Shown: piece after piece, positions 22,933 through 32,273 of the stretch
Position numbering within the stretch: the stretch's first letter is position 1
How the letters are laid out: the number at the start of each line of letters is the position of its first letter
From: Nonomuraea cypriaca
Lineage (GTDB): Bacteria > Actinomycetota > Actinomycetes > Streptosporangiales > Streptosporangiaceae
DNA length: 56,289 nt
Reading direction: 5' to 3'
NCBI RefSeq assembly: GCF_015645445.1
Contig: NZ_JADOGI010000046.1
Coordinates: 1 to 56,289 of the forward strand
Notes under the pieces: generated by a model
What the model was told of the DNA's origin: nothing
The model's database searches: none
What the model saw: only the letters and a program-made list of their open reading frames with translations
Position numbers and translations under genes: made by a program

Positions 22933-25368
22933 TCACAGGTAGGTGAGTGCTTCTCGGACGGTGATGCGCGAGGCGCGGGAGGCGGCGGCCTCGGTGGCGA
23001 GCATCGCGCCCAGAACGGACAGGACGACCCAGATGCCGACCGCGGGCAGCGAGACGCGGAACGGCAGCGGCGCCTTGGTGAACAGGTTGCCCAGCCCGAC
23101 GCCGAGGACGGCGGTGAGCCCGAGCGCGGGGAGGATCGCGACCACGCATCCGGCCAGGGCGAGGAGGACTCCTTCCGCGACGACGATCCGGCGCACGGTC
23201 TTGGGGCGGGCGCCGATCGCGTGCATGACGCCGAACTCGCGGGTGCGGTCGAGGATGTTGGCGCTCATCGTCGAGGCCAGCCCGATGGCGCCGACCACGC
23301 CCAGCGGCAGGGCCACGCCCAGCAGGACCAGCAGCACAGGCCCCATGTGCCCGGCGGAGGCGGCGTTGGTGCGGCTGACCGAAGCGGCGACGCCCACGTC
23401 CATCCCCGCGCCGGTGAGCGCCCGCTCGACGGCGGCGGCCACGCTCTGGCGGGTCTGCTCGTCGTGGGCCGTGGTCATGACGCGGACCTGGTTGACGAGC
23501 GGTGGCTGCCCGCTGGCGGCGGCGAGGCCCGCGGCGGTGGTGTACGCGTCACCGCCGCCGCCCTCCCGTTCTTCGACGATGCCGGCGATGCGCCAGGTGC
23601 TGGGCTTGCCGTCGATGAACAGTCGCACGGTGTCCCCTGCTCCCAGTCCGGGGACGGTGTTGTCGCGGACGATCTGGCTGAGCACGACCGCGCCGGTCTC
23701 TCCCGGCTGCAGCCAGCGGCCTTGCAGCATGGTGGGCGGCGCGGGCAACGGGCCTTCGGGCACGGTGTTGACGGACACGCTGCCGTGTCCCTGGTCGGGG
23801 TAGGTGCGGGTGAAGGGCAGCGCATCGGGCCCGGCGATGCCGATCTTCGCTCGCTTCCACGCCTCGACCCGCTCGACGCCCGGCACCGTGCGCACCGCCT
23901 CGGCAACCGCGGCGGCTCGGGCGGGGGCGTCAAGTTGCGCGTCGACGTCCCAGTAGCGCTGCTGCCGGCGCTGTTCCTCGACGGCCTGGGTGCCGGAGTT
24001 GAGCGACATGCTGGCGACGAACACCGCGCCGGCGCTGGCCAGCATGCCAACGGAGAGCCAGAACCGGGCAGGCCGCCGGACGGTGTTGCGCAGCGCCATG
24101 AGCAGCCCGCGGTCGAGGCCGTGCAGGCGGCTCAGGCGGGCGATGGCGCCACTCGGTTTCGAACTGCCGCCGTGGTGGTCGATGGCCGCGCGCACTGTGA
24201 TGCGGCTGGCCCTGACCAGCGGGCGCAGCGCCATCAGCGGCGGCAGGCCGAGCCCGACGGCGACGATCACCGCGTACGCCCACCAGGGCGCGGCGACGTT
24301 CGTGGCCTGGATGCCGAGAGTCCCCAGTAACCTCCCGAGCAGGTAGCGGCCGATCAAGGTGGCGGGGACGAGGGCGAGCAGGGTCGCCGCGGCGGACACC
24401 AGGAGGACCATCGCGAGGTAGAGACGCGCGATGCGACCCGAGTTCGCGCCTACGGCCTTCATGATGCCGATCTGCGGGATCTGCTGCGTGAACAGGTTGT
24501 TGAGCATGTTCGCGACGAGGATCGTGCTGAGCAGCAGCGCCGCCGCGCCGCCGGCCATGAGTGACAGCAGCAGCACGTCGGCCTGCCATTGGTGGGGGTG
24601 GGCGTACGGGGCAGGCACCTGGATCTCGGCGATCGCCAGGCCCTTGTCCCGCTGTAGCCAGGCGCCGACCTCGCCCGCGACCTTCACCACGGTGTCGCGG
24701 TCCCTGCTGGGGATGCGCTGCCCCGGCTCGGCGACCTGGATCTTGAGCTGGTCGAGCACGGCCGGTTGGAGCGAGGCGGCGGACAGGTAGGCGTGACCAC
24801 GCTGTTCCTGGGGTGACGGGGCCAGGCTGGGGTCGTACACGGTGCCGGAGACGCGCAGCCGCAGCGGCGGCGCGCCCGGAGGCGTGACGGTGAGGCCGTC
24901 ACCGGGCGCCACGCCGAGCAGGCCCAGCGAGTCGCCGCCGATCAGGATCTCGCCGGGCGGCGGGGGCCAGGTTCCTTCCTGCCGCAGGTCGAATTGGGCC
25001 ATCCGCATCGGGTCGTCCGGCGCCGCCACGAACACCTGGAGCGGTACGGCCCGCTGCTGCCCGTTGACCGCGACCGCGGCGTCGAACTGCGTGCGCCCTG
25101 TCGCCTCCGACACGCCCGGCCTCTTGCGAGCCTCGGCGGCCAGCGCCGCCATGCTCGCCGGATCGAGGCCCCGGTCGAGCACGATGGTGGCCGAGGCGGG
25201 CTCGGTGCTCATGTACGCGCCGCTGGTCTCCCTGCCGATCGAGGTCCAGGCCGCCAGCAGCCCGCCGAACACGGTCAGGCTGACGGCGATCGCGATCACC
25301 ATGAGGACGAACCTGGACCAGGAGATTCGCAGGTCCCTGCGGAGCTTGACCGCCATGAGGCCGTTCAT
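22933..25368 (-). CDS. FtsX/MacB-type ABC transporter permease
   Basis: An 811-aa permease with two FtsX domains. A first helix near residue 20 (SRFVLMVIAIAVSLTVFGGL) precedes a large extracytoplasmic MacB-like domain. Helix groups follow around residues 270-400 and at the C-terminus, with a second extracytoplasmic region between. Such proteins couple ATP hydrolysis to extracellular substrate release, for example of lipoproteins, peptides or antibiotics. Its ATG overlaps the stop of the ATPase gene (ATGA), and a small membrane gene is coupled upstream. The operon is divergent from a histidine kinase/response regulator pair that probably controls it. The substrate is unknown. Confidence 0.88.
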   Translation of the reverse strand: MNGLMAVKLRRDLRISWSRFVLMVIAIAVSLTVFGGLLAAWTSIGRETSGAYMSTEPASATIVLDRGLDPASMAALAAEARKRPGVSEATGRTQFDAAVAVNGQQRAVPLQVFVAAPDDPMRMAQFDLRQEGTWPPPPGEILIGGDSLGLLGVAPGDGLTVTPPGAPPLRLRVSGTVYDPSLAPSPQEQRGHAYLSAASLQPAVLDQLKIQVAEPGQRIPSRDRDTVVKVAGEVGAWLQRDKGLAIAEIQVPAPYAHPHQWQADVLLLSLMAGGAAALLLSTILVANMLNNLFTQQIPQIGIMKAVGANSGRIARLYLAMVLLVSAAATLLALVPATLIGRYLLGRLLGTLGIQATNVAAPWWAYAVIVAVGLGLPPLMALRPLVRASRITVRAAIDHHGGSSKPSGAIARLSRLHGLDRGLLMALRNTVRRPARFWLSVGMLASAGAVFVASMSLNSGTQAVEEQRRQQRYWDVDAQLDAPARAAAVAEAVRTVPGVERVEAWKRAKIGIAGPDALPFTRTYPDQGHGSVSVNTVPEGPLPAPPTMLQGRWLQPGETGAVVLSQIVRDNTVPGLGAGDTVRLFIDGKPSTWRIAGIVEEREGGGGDAYTTAAGLAAASGQPPLVNQVRVMTTAHDEQTRQSVAAAVERALTGAGMDVGVAASVSRTNAASAGHMGPVLLVLLGVALPLGVVGAIGLASTMSANILDRTREFGVMHAIGARPKTVRRIVVAEGVLLALAGCVVAILPALGLTAVLGVGLGNLFTKAPLPFRVSLPAVGIWVVLSVLGAMLATEAAASRASRITVREALTYL

Positions 25369-26051
25369 GTGGTCACCACGTCGTCGTCGGTGATGATGCG
25401 GCCGTCGGCCAGGACGATCTCGCGCCCGACGATGGAGCGGATGTCACGTTCGTGGGTGACCACGACGATGGTGCGCCCCTCGGTGTTCAGGTCGGCGAAC
25501 ACCTCCAGCACGGCGTCGGCGGTGTGGGAGTCGAGGTTGCCCGTGGGTTCGTCGGCCAGCAGCAGCGGCGGGTCGTTGGCCAGGGCGCGGGCGATGGCCG
25601 CGCGTTGCTGCTGGCCGCCCGACAGCATGGCAGGCAGTTTGCCGGCCTGGTCGGCGATGCCCACCCGCGCCAGCAACTCAAGAGCGCGGTCACGGCGCCG
25701 GACGGCCGGGATCTTGGCGGCGAAGTCCATCGGCAGCATGACGTTCTCCGCCACGGTCAACGTGGGCAGGAGCTGGAAGAACTGGAAGACCAGCCCGACG
25801 TTGCGGCCCCGCCACTCGGCCAGCCCGGACTCCGACAATGCGCCGAGATCGGCCCCCGCCGCCCGCACGATCCCGGACGTCGGCCGGTCGATCCCGGCAA
25901 GCAGGTTCAGCAGCGTCGTCTTGCCGCTCCCCGAACGCCCCACGATCGCGACGAACTCACCCGCCTCGACTGTCAGGCTGAGATGGTCGACCGCGACCAC
26001 CTCGCCCTCACCCAGCGGATAGCTCTTCACCACATCACTGATCTCGATCAT
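25365..26051 (-). CDS. MacB/LolD-type ABC transporter ATPase
   Basis: A 228-aa nucleotide-binding subunit with Walker A GRSGSGKT (residues 38-45), signature LSGGQQQR (about 140) and Walker B LLLADEPTGNLDS, the last typical of the MacB/LolD subfamily. It partners the FtsX permease encoded directly downstream with a four-base overlap. The ATG at 26051 also overlaps the stop of the small membrane gene, so all three are one translational unit. Cytoplasmic, membrane-associated. Confidence 0.92.
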   Translation of the reverse strand: MIEISDVVKSYPLGEGEVVAVDHLSLTVEAGEFVAIVGRSGSGKTTLLNLLAGIDRPTSGIVRAAGADLGALSESGLAEWRGRNVGLVFQFFQLLPTLTVAENVMLPMDFAAKIPAVRRRDRALELLARVGIADQAGKLPAMLSGGQQQRAAIARALANDPPLLLADEPTGNLDSHTADAVLEVFADLNTEGRTIVVVTHERDIRSIVGREIVLADGRIITDDDVVTT

Positions 26052-26224
26052 TCAAAGCCTCCAGTGCTCGGCGCGCTGCTCGCGTTGTCACCGTGGCTGG
26101 GAATCTGGTGCCCCATCCCGCCTCCGCCGACGAGCATCATCGCCACGACGAACAGGACCACGACGGCCGCGACGATCGCCGCGACCTTCACCCAGCGGGG
26201 AACGCCCTCACCGGTTCCGGCCAT
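26048..26224 (-). CDS. Small single-helix membrane protein of the ABC operon
   Basis: A 58-aa protein with one helix (VAAIVAAVVVLFVVAMMLV) followed by a GGGGMGHQIPSHGDN tail containing Met and His, which could be exposed outside the cell and touch metal. The ATG at 26224 has GGAAGGGG upstream; a longer start at 26251 is less likely. Promoter-proximal gene of the ABC operon, coupled to the ATPase gene. Possibly an accessory subunit of the exporter. No named family recognised. Confidence 0.7.
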   Translation of the reverse strand: MAGTGEGVPRWVKVAAIVAAVVVLFVVAMMLVGGGGMGHQIPSHGDNASSAPSTGGFE

Positions 26225-26391
26225 ATGCGCGCCCCTTCCGTGCGCCGTCATTGTTGACGGCCAAGTTACGAACGCCGCATCCCGCGCCGAAACGCCCCGC
26301 GAGCGGGTCTTTCACGTCCTCATTTCGTGGAGGCGGATCCCCCTGCGGGGCGACTCGCGCCAAGGACCTCGGGCGTTACTCTGACCGTGCC

Positions 26392-27570
26392 ATGTCATCA
26401 CCGGCCACAGCCCGTTCGCGGGCGCTCCTCGACACCGCTCTCGCGGCTGCCGTGTTCGTCGTCTCGCTGGCGCTGCTCGTACACGGCGGCCCCACACCGG
26501 TCCGTGCGGGTGCCCGCGGGCTCGACGCGCTCGGCGTGCTGCTCGTGGCCTGTTCGGCGGTGCCGTTCGTGCTCTGGCGGCGCTTTCCGCTGGCCGTCTT
26601 CACGGTGGCGGCGGGGGTCAGCGTGCTGCTGGCGGGGTTCGGCTATCCGGCCGATCTGGTGCTCGGGCCCATCGCCGCCCTCTACCTGCTCGCCGCCAAC
26701 GTCCCGTGGACGGTACGCAATGCCGCCGTGGCGGCTGGGCTGCTCATCGCGTACCTGGGCGCTGCCGCGTACGCGCAGGAGGCCTTCCCCGGTGTCGGGC
26801 TCGTACACACCGCTCTGCCCTGGGCGGCGGCGTGGTTCGCCGGGGAGCGGACCCGGCTCCGGCGCGAGCAGGTGACCGAGTTGCGGCAGCGAGCCGTGGA
26901 TGCCGAACGCGCGGCCGAACGCGAACGCCTGCGCGCAGTGAATGAGGCCGAGAGGGAGCGGCGGCTCGCCGTCGCGGAGGAGCGCGCCCGGATCGCCCGG
27001 GACCTGCACGATTCGGCGGGCCACGCGATCAGCCTGATCGCCGTCCGCGCCGGCGCGGCCAGGCTGCGCCGTCACCAGGACGGGGCATTGCGGTCCCTGG
27101 AGGCGATCGAGGAACTGGCCAGGCAGACTGTGGCGGAGATCGACCAGCTCGTCGGCTCCTTACGCGAAGGCGACCCGGAGCCGGCCGCACCGCTCGGGCT
27201 GGCCTCGCTCGACACCCTGATCGCCCACCACTCCGCCGCGGGACTACACGTAGAACTCGACCTCGCAGGTACGGTACGGCCGCTCGGCGGCACCGCCGAC
27301 CAGGCCGCCTACCGCATCCTCCAGCAGGCGCTCGCCAACGCCGCCCGCCACGGCACCGGGCACGCCCGGATCGAACTCGACTTCACCGGCGAGGACTTCA
27401 CGCTCACCGTCACGAACCCGGTGCGCGGAACACCGCCACGGGCGAACGGGCACGGAGTGATCGGCATGCGCGAGCGAGCCACCCTGGCCGGCGGCAGCCT
27501 CGACGCCACCAGACTGGAGAACACCTACCGCCTCCGTGCCCGGCTCCCCTACGGAGGGCACCAGCCATGA
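26392..27570 (+). CDS. NarL-type sensor histidine kinase
   Basis: A 392-aa kinase. Five to six membrane helices fill residues about 10-150 with short loops, so it may sense a membrane-embedded or envelope signal. A coiled coil (RQRAVDAERAAERERLRAV) leads to the HisKA_3 box ARDLHDSAGH with the phospho-acceptor His206. The HATPase_c domain ends near residue 390 (ANAARHGTG N-box, GHGVIGMRERA G-box). Its stop overlaps the ATG of the response regulator gene. Divergent from the ABC exporter operon with 167 bp between starts, an arrangement typical of envelope-stress or peptide-antibiotic exporters controlled by the system. Confidence 0.9.
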   Translation: MSSPATARSRALLDTALAAAVFVVSLALLVHGGPTPVRAGARGLDALGVLLVACSAVPFVLWRRFPLAVFTVAAGVSVLLAGFGYPADLVLGPIAALYLLAANVPWTVRNAAVAAGLLIAYLGAAAYAQEAFPGVGLVHTALPWAAAWFAGERTRLRREQVTELRQRAVDAERAAERERLRAVNEAERERRLAVAEERARIARDLHDSAGHAISLIAVRAGAARLRRHQDGALRSLEAIEELARQTVAEIDQLVGSLREGDPEPAAPLGLASLDTLIAHHSAAGLHVELDLAGTVRPLGGTADQAAYRILQQALANAARHGTGHARIELDFTGEDFTLTVTNPVRGTPPRANGHGVIGMRERATLAGGSLDATRLENTYRLRARLPYGGHQP

Positions 27571-28220
27571 CCCGAGTGCTCATCGCCGATGACGATCACC
27601 TGATGCGGGCCGGCCTGATCGAGCTGCTCACCGCCGACCCCGGCATCGAGATCGCCGGACAGGCCGCCACGGGTCACGAGGCCGTCGAGAGAGCCATCCG
27701 GCTTGCGCCGGACGTCGTCCTCATGGACGTGCGGATGCCCGACCTGGATGGCATCGCCGCCACCAGCCGGCTCTCCCGGACGACACCGGACGTGAAGATC
27801 CTCATCCTCACCACCTTCGAGCAGGACGACTACATCTTCGGTGCCCTGCGCGCCGGTGCCTCGGGATTCCTGCTCAAGCGGGCCCGGCCGGAAGAGCTGA
27901 TCGCGGCGGTGCACACCGTCGCGGCGGGGGATTCGCTGCTGTCCCCGTCTGTCACCCGGCGCGTGATCGACCGCCTCTCCCGGCAGCCCGTCCCCGACCT
28001 CGCCGATCAGACCCGGCTCGACACGCTGACCCCACGAGAGCGCGAAACGCTCGAACTGGTCACCAGGGGGTTGTCCAACCGCGAGATCGCCGCCGCGCTG
28101 GTCGTCGAGGAATCGACCATCAGGAGCCATGTGAAGCGCATCCTGATGAAGCTCGGCCTCCGTGACCGCGTACAGGCCGTGATCTTCGCCTACGAAACCG
28201 GCATCAACCGCCCACGCTAG
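27567..28220 (+). CDS. NarL/LuxR-type response regulator
   Basis: A 217-aa response regulator. The receiver has the acidic pocket DDD (8-10), phospho-acceptor Asp54 in VVLMDVRMPD, and Lys near 104 (FLLKRARP). A LuxR/GerE helix-turn-helix occupies about 150-210 (LTPRERETLELVTRGLSNREIA). It is translationally coupled to the kinase gene (ATGA). The likely target is the divergent ABC operon promoter and its own; no operator is obvious to me. Confidence 0.92.
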   Translation: MTRVLIADDDHLMRAGLIELLTADPGIEIAGQAATGHEAVERAIRLAPDVVLMDVRMPDLDGIAATSRLSRTTPDVKILILTTFEQDDYIFGALRAGASGFLLKRARPEELIAAVHTVAAGDSLLSPSVTRRVIDRLSRQPVPDLADQTRLDTLTPRERETLELVTRGLSNREIAAALVVEESTIRSHVKRILMKLGLRDRVQAVIFAYETGINRPR

Positions 28221-28285
28221 CTACTCGGTCGCGTCGGAACCCGGGCCGTCGGGACGGCTGGGCTGGCCGTGGCCATGGTGGGGCG

Positions 28286-28417
28286 GTGTCGCTGGCCGCC
28301 GTCTCCGACGAGAACGGCTATCTGTGGCCGTTCCTGCCCGGTCTGGTCCTGCTCTCGTTCGGGCTCGGCCTGTCCATGGTTTCGCTGACTCTGCCGGCCA
28401 CTTCCGGAGTGCCGTGA
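28286..28417 (+). pseudogene. MFS (DHA2-like) transporter fragment
   Basis: Forty-three codons from a GTG read as one and a half membrane helices: WPFLPGLVLLSFGLGLSMVSLTLPAT. That resembles the G-x-G-x-G-x-S segment near helix 10-11 of DHA2-type drug exporters. Nothing before or after it continues the protein, so it is debris. Confidence 0.45.
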
Positions 28418-28588
28418 CGCTCATTCGACGGCGCCATCTGCCTGTGTTCTCTTCAGAGGAGTGATCCTCTTCGGGACAGCAGGAATAGGCGGCCGCCCAG
28501 CTCCCCTCAACGCATCGGTGCGCACTTTGTGCGCATGTCCGTCACTGTCTGCACCGATCGTTTACGTGTGCAGTGTTAGCGTCGGCTC

Positions 28589-28738
28589 ATGGTGCCGCAG
28601 CCAGCCGACGACAACACGCCCAAGCGGCCTACGAGGGCGCGTCGCGTACTGGTGATCGCAGGCATGATTCTGCTGATCCTCGTCTCCCTTCTGCTGGGGG
28701 CCGTCACGTTCCTCATGGTCACCGCAGAGCTGGACTAA
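28589..28738 (+). CDS. Small membrane protein (49 aa)
   Basis: A 49-aa protein beginning MVPQPADDNTPKRPTRARR. It has a strongly basic cytoplasmic segment followed by one helix (VLVIAGMILLILVSLLLGA) and a short acidic end (TAELD). The charge pattern is typical of a genuine N-in small membrane protein. The ATG lies after GTTAGCGTCGGCTC, with no strong ribosome site. Function unknown; it may be a regulator of a nearby transporter. Confidence 0.5.
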   Translation: MVPQPADDNTPKRPTRARRVLVIAGMILLILVSLLLGAVTFLMVTAELD

Positions 28739-28862
28739 TTGGTCTCGCCGGACGGAGCCGCGCAGCCGGTTGTGGAGGTACACCGGTGAAACGGCACCTG
28801 GTCGAGCTACGCCTGGCCGGCCTCATCGAGGCGCTCCATCACCTGACGTCCGGTATGCCTCA

Positions 28863-28997
28863 TCACAGGTAGTTCACCAAATAACTTGCCGCCCAGATGA
28901 GCACTGCCGCGCCGAGCGCATAGAGCAGCACCAACGCAGCGATCTTCATCCAAGGCTTCACCTGGTCATCGTCCAGCGGCGGGCGCGTGACGAGCAA
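28863..28997 (-). CDS. Possible small membrane protein (44 aa)
   Basis: From a TTG at 28997 the frame reads an acidic segment (PPLDDDQVKPW), then one helix (MKIAALVLLYALGAAVLIWA), then ASYLVNYL and a stop. The protein-like composition supports coding, but the start is uncertain and there is no clear ribosome site; a GTG or ATG further in is possible. It runs opposite to the neighbouring small membrane gene. Confidence 0.35.
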   Translation of the reverse strand: MLVTRPPLDDDQVKPWMKIAALVLLYALGAAVLIWAASYLVNYL

Positions 28998-29048
28998 GGG
29001 GGCGGGTGCATAAGCACAAATCTTGCTTGTTACTGTACGTAGTCAATC

Positions 29049-29429
29049 ATGTGCGGATTGTTGAGACCATCGTCGCGGCCACGCAAGTACGCGTGGTTCG
29101 TGGTCGTGCTCGGACTGCTCACGATCGCGCATATGTGGTCCCACGCGGCACATGTCGCCGATCACGTGGCGTCAGATTCGCTCACGGCCATGAGCCACAG
29201 CCAACACGAGCATGACCACGACGACCATGGTGAGCAGGCGCACTCGCATCCCTTCGTCGCATCCGACCTGAGCGATGCTCAGATGGGACAGGGCGAGTGG
29301 CCGGCGGTGGTGATCCTGCCCCGGGACGCCGAGCGGGATCTGGCCCCGGTCCCGATGGGACGGGCGCCGCCCCGTAACCACCGTGGACGAGCCGCGCTCA
29401 CCCAGACGCTCGAGGTGTGCCGCTGCTGA
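29049..29429 (+). CDS. His-rich membrane/exported protein, DUF6153-like
   Basis: A 126-aa protein. Basic residues and one helix ([17 protein letters not shown]) are followed by a His-rich segment ([19 protein letters not shown]), a likely external metal-binding stretch. The general plan (one helix, His-rich tail, about 125 aa) resembles small DUF6153-type proteins found beside copper genes in actinomycetes; family assignment is tentative. There is no ribosome site and the upstream TACTGTACGTAGTC segment suggests a leaderless transcript. The upstream GTAGTCAATCATGTGCG resembles the CDF promoter (GTAGTCATGTGCG), so shared metal control is possible. Confidence 0.6.
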   Translation: MCGLLRPSSRPRKYAWFVVVLGLLTIAHMWSHAAHVADHVASDSLTAMSHSQHEHDHDDHGEQAHSHPFVASDLSDAQMGQGEWPAVVILPRDAERDLAPVPMGRAPPRNHRGRAALTQTLEVCRC

Positions 29430-29500
29430 TGCGGACGTGTACGTCACCGTCCTCAACAGTCAGCGACCTGGCGCGACATGCGCCGAAACGAGTGTTCACC

Positions 29501-30538
29501 ATGTCTTCATCCACCACCGAACTCACCACGACACACCTGGTGGGACGCACACCTCTTTGCTGGATCGGGGAGCCGTTCGCCTCCGGCGGTCGGGGTTTTT
29601 GGGCCAAGCTCGAAGGCGCCAACCCCGGCGGGCTGAAAGACCGGGCCGCCCTGCACATCGTCAAGCAGGCCAAGGCGCGCAGGGAACTGGCTCCCCGCGC
29701 GATGATCGTCGAGTCCAGCTCCGGGACGTTCGGGCTCGGGCTGGCGCTGGCCGGCATCGTGTACGGCCATCCGGTCACCGTCGTGTCCGACCCCGGCATG
29801 GAAGCGATCATCGAAAACCTGCTCGTCTCCTACGGAGTGCACGTGGAGACCGTCATGCAGGCCCACCCATGCGGCGGCTGGCAGCAAGCGCGCCTGGACC
29901 GCGTGGCCCAGCTGATGACCGGCCACCCCGGCTCCTACTGCCCTGACCAGTACAACAACCCGGACAACGTCGAGGCCTACGCAGGCCTGGCCGACGAACT
30001 CGCCGCCCGACTCGGCCGGGTCGACGTGCTGGTGTGCAGCGTGGGCACCGGCGGGCATTCGGCGGGGATCGCCAGGCGCCTGCGCCTTCGTCACCCCGCG
30101 TTGCGCCTGGTCGGAGTGGACTCGGTCGGCTCAACCATCTTCGGACAGCCGGCGCGGCCCCGCCTGATGCGCGGGCTGGGCAGCAGCATCCATCCGCGCA
30201 ATGTCGCCCACGATGCCTTCGACGAGGTGCACTGGGTGGCCCCGCAGGAGGCGGTGTGGGCCAGCCGCACGCTCGCCCGGACGCACTACGCGACCGGCGG
30301 GTGGAGCGTGGGGGCCGTCACCGTCGTGGCCTCCTGGTACGCCAGGACCCGGCCGTCCGGCACCCGCATCGCCGCGGTCTTTCCCGATGGCCCGGCCCGC
30401 TACTACACGACCGTGTTCGACGACGCCTACTGCGCCGAGCACGACCTTCTCGACCGCCCACCGGCCGACGAACCCGACGAGATCAAGGACTCCGGCGAGG
30501 CCGAGGTGACCCGGTGGACCCGGATGGTGATGCGCTGA
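29501..30538 (+). CDS. PLP-dependent cysteine-synthase-like enzyme
   Basis: A 345-aa fold-type II PLP enzyme of the cysteine synthase/cystathionine beta-synthase group. The Schiff-base Lys is Lys46 (GGLKDRAA), the substrate loop reads [11 protein letters not shown], and the phosphate-binding glycines are GTGGHSAG. Relatives make cysteine, 2,3-diaminopropionate (SbnA) or opine precursors. It is not next to sulfur genes; its stop shares a base with the start of an MFS permease gene (TGATG), so the pair is one unit. That suggests production of a small amino-acid-like compound which the permease exports, for example a metallophore building block or thiol. That is inference. Confidence 0.85.
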   Translation: MSSSTTELTTTHLVGRTPLCWIGEPFASGGRGFWAKLEGANPGGLKDRAALHIVKQAKARRELAPRAMIVESSSGTFGLGLALAGIVYGHPVTVVSDPGMEAIIENLLVSYGVHVETVMQAHPCGGWQQARLDRVAQLMTGHPGSYCPDQYNNPDNVEAYAGLADELAARLGRVDVLVCSVGTGGHSAGIARRLRLRHPALRLVGVDSVGSTIFGQPARPRLMRGLGSSIHPRNVAHDAFDEVHWVAPQEAVWASRTLARTHYATGGWSVGAVTVVASWYARTRPSGTRIAAVFPDGPARYYTTVFDDAYCAEHDLLDRPPADEPDEIKDSGEAEVTRWTRMVMR

Positions 30539-31770
30539 TGTGGCGCCGCTTCCGTTCCTTCGACCGCAGCGTCCAGTTGCTCATGGTGAACCAGTTCGCC
30601 ATCAACGTCGGTTTCTACATGCTGATGCCCTACCTCGCCGGGCACCTGTCCGACAGGTTGTTCATGGCGGCCTGGGCCGTGGGGCTGGTGCTCGGCATGC
30701 GCAGCCTCAGCCAGCAGGGCCTGTTCCTGCTGGGCGGGACACTCGCCGACCGTCTCGGCTACCGGCCCGTCATCATCGCCGGCTGCCTGCTGCGGACGGT
30801 GGGCTTCGGTCTGCTGGGGTTCGTGGACACGCTGCCCGCCCTGCTCGTCGCCTCGGCGCTGACCGGATTCGCCGGGGCGCTGTTCAACCCGGCGGTGCGC
30901 GCGTACGTCGCGCACGGCGCGGGCGAGCGCAGGGTGGAGGCGTTCGCCCTGTTCAATGTCTTCTACCAGGCGGGAATCCTGCTGGGCCCGCTGATCGGCG
31001 TGGCCCTGCTCGCGGTCGACTTCCGGCTGGTCTGCATGGTGGCGGCCGGGGTGTTCGCGGCCCTCACCCTGCTGCAGCTGTCCGCCTTGCCGCCGTGCCA
31101 CAACGAGAAGCCGCAGCGTGGCAGCGTGCTGGCGGACTGGCGGGATGTCGCGGCGAACCGGCCGTTCCGGATGTTCGCGCTGGCCATGGTCGGCTCGTAC
31201 GTGCTGTCGTTCCAGATCTACCTGGCACTGCCGCTGGCGCTGGGTGACGACGACGCCGTCAGCGCGTTGTTCGTCGTGTCGGCGCTGGTGGCCTTGCTCG
31301 GGCAGATGCACGTCACCGACTGGGCACGCAGACGATGGACGGCCTCACAGGCCATCGCCCGCGGGCTGGCCCTGATGGGGCTCGCCTTCGTGCCGCTGAT
31401 CCCGTATGGGGTCGCGGGTGCACCGGTGCCCGTGGCCGCCGCGTTGGCCTGCACGGTGCTGCTCACGCTGGGCACGGTGCTGGCGTACCCGTTCGAGATG
31501 GACACCGTCGTGGCGCTGTCGGGCGGGCACCGGGTGGCCACCCACTACGGCTTCTACAACACGGTGGCCGGCATCGGCGTCGCCACGGGGAATTTCGCGG
31601 TGGGCCGGCTGCTCGACCTCGGGTCGGCCTGGGCCTGGACCGGGCTCGCCTTCACGGGGGCGGCGGGCGCGGTGGCCGTGCGACGGCTCGAGTGGGACCG
31701 CGGCACCGCCGGTAGGTACCGGCTTTGGGGACGTCCGCGCCGTACCTCGTCCACGGATACACGGTTGTGA
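30538..31770 (+). CDS. MFS transporter coupled to the PLP enzyme
   Basis: A 410-aa major facilitator with about twelve helices (first: QLLMVNQFAINVGFYMLMPYLAGHL). The conserved loop 2-3 motif appears as GTLADRLGYRPVI. The order and length are typical of small-molecule exporters of the drug/H+ antiporter type. The ATG overlaps the TGA of the preceding gene by one base, giving tight translational coupling. With a metal island around it, export of a metal-binding or metal-detoxifying metabolite is a reasonable idea but is not shown. Confidence 0.88.
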   Translation: MWRRFRSFDRSVQLLMVNQFAINVGFYMLMPYLAGHLSDRLFMAAWAVGLVLGMRSLSQQGLFLLGGTLADRLGYRPVIIAGCLLRTVGFGLLGFVDTLPALLVASALTGFAGALFNPAVRAYVAHGAGERRVEAFALFNVFYQAGILLGPLIGVALLAVDFRLVCMVAAGVFAALTLLQLSALPPCHNEKPQRGSVLADWRDVAANRPFRMFALAMVGSYVLSFQIYLALPLALGDDDAVSALFVVSALVALLGQMHVTDWARRRWTASQAIARGLALMGLAFVPLIPYGVAGAPVPVAAALACTVLLTLGTVLAYPFEMDTVVALSGGHRVATHYGFYNTVAGIGVATGNFAVGRLLDLGSAWAWTGLAFTGAAGAVAVRRLEWDRGTAGRYRLWGRPRRTSSTDTRL

Positions 31771-31974
31771 ACGCAATCTTCCAAGCGTCGTCCTGACCTC
31801 GGCCTCCGCTGGCGAGACCCAAGCGCACGCCAGCGTCCATCGCCGGCGGAGGCCTCCACCACGAGTACGTTCATGTCGCCGTTCTCGACGACCTCCTCGG
31901 TTCGCAGAAGCACTCAACGACGGTACGAGCGTCGCCGGATGATGGCCGTGCGACCTCCCGCGAATGGAGGCCCC

Positions 31975-32270
31975 ATGACCGGTCGCCAGATGTGGATCCA
32001 TGGTGGGACGGCGCCGGCGACTGCCGTACTCGTACTGGTGGTGACGCTCCGGCTCGGGGGCGGCGGCCCGCAACCGCAGATCGCGCGACTGCCCTCGCCG
32101 GGTCCGGTGCCACCCCGCCCGGCACCCTCGGCGGAGCCGGACACGACCTCGACGCCTGCATCGGCCGGCTGGCCACGCTGCCGCGCGGTTCATGGCCGAT
32201 GCGCCCGGTCCTGGCCGTTGCCCTGACGGTGGTGAGCGCCCCGCTCAGCCTGTTCCTGCTCCCGCTGTGA
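31975..32270 (+). pseudogene. Possible small membrane gene, frameshifted
   Basis: GGAGG precedes an ATG at 31975. The first frame gives one helix (GTAPATAVLVLVVTLRLGG) and a Pro-rich stretch; another frame continues with GGAGHDLDACIGRLATLPRG and a last helix (VLAVALTVVSAPLSLFLLPL) ending at 32270. Joining them needs a shift near 32130. This may be a decayed two-helix protein, or two chance frames. The remaining 31771-31974 holds nothing I can name. Confidence 0.3.
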
Positions 32271-32273
32271 AAG

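Noticed and set aside
22885..24330. Long plus-strand frame of 481 codons
   Set aside because: Gly/Arg/Asp-rich shadow of the FtsX permease on the other strand.
28786..28872. Short frame VKRHLVELRLAGLIEAL resembling an ArsR recognition region
   Set aside because: Twenty-eight codons with no fold around them; may be a scrap of a regulator but cannot be supported.
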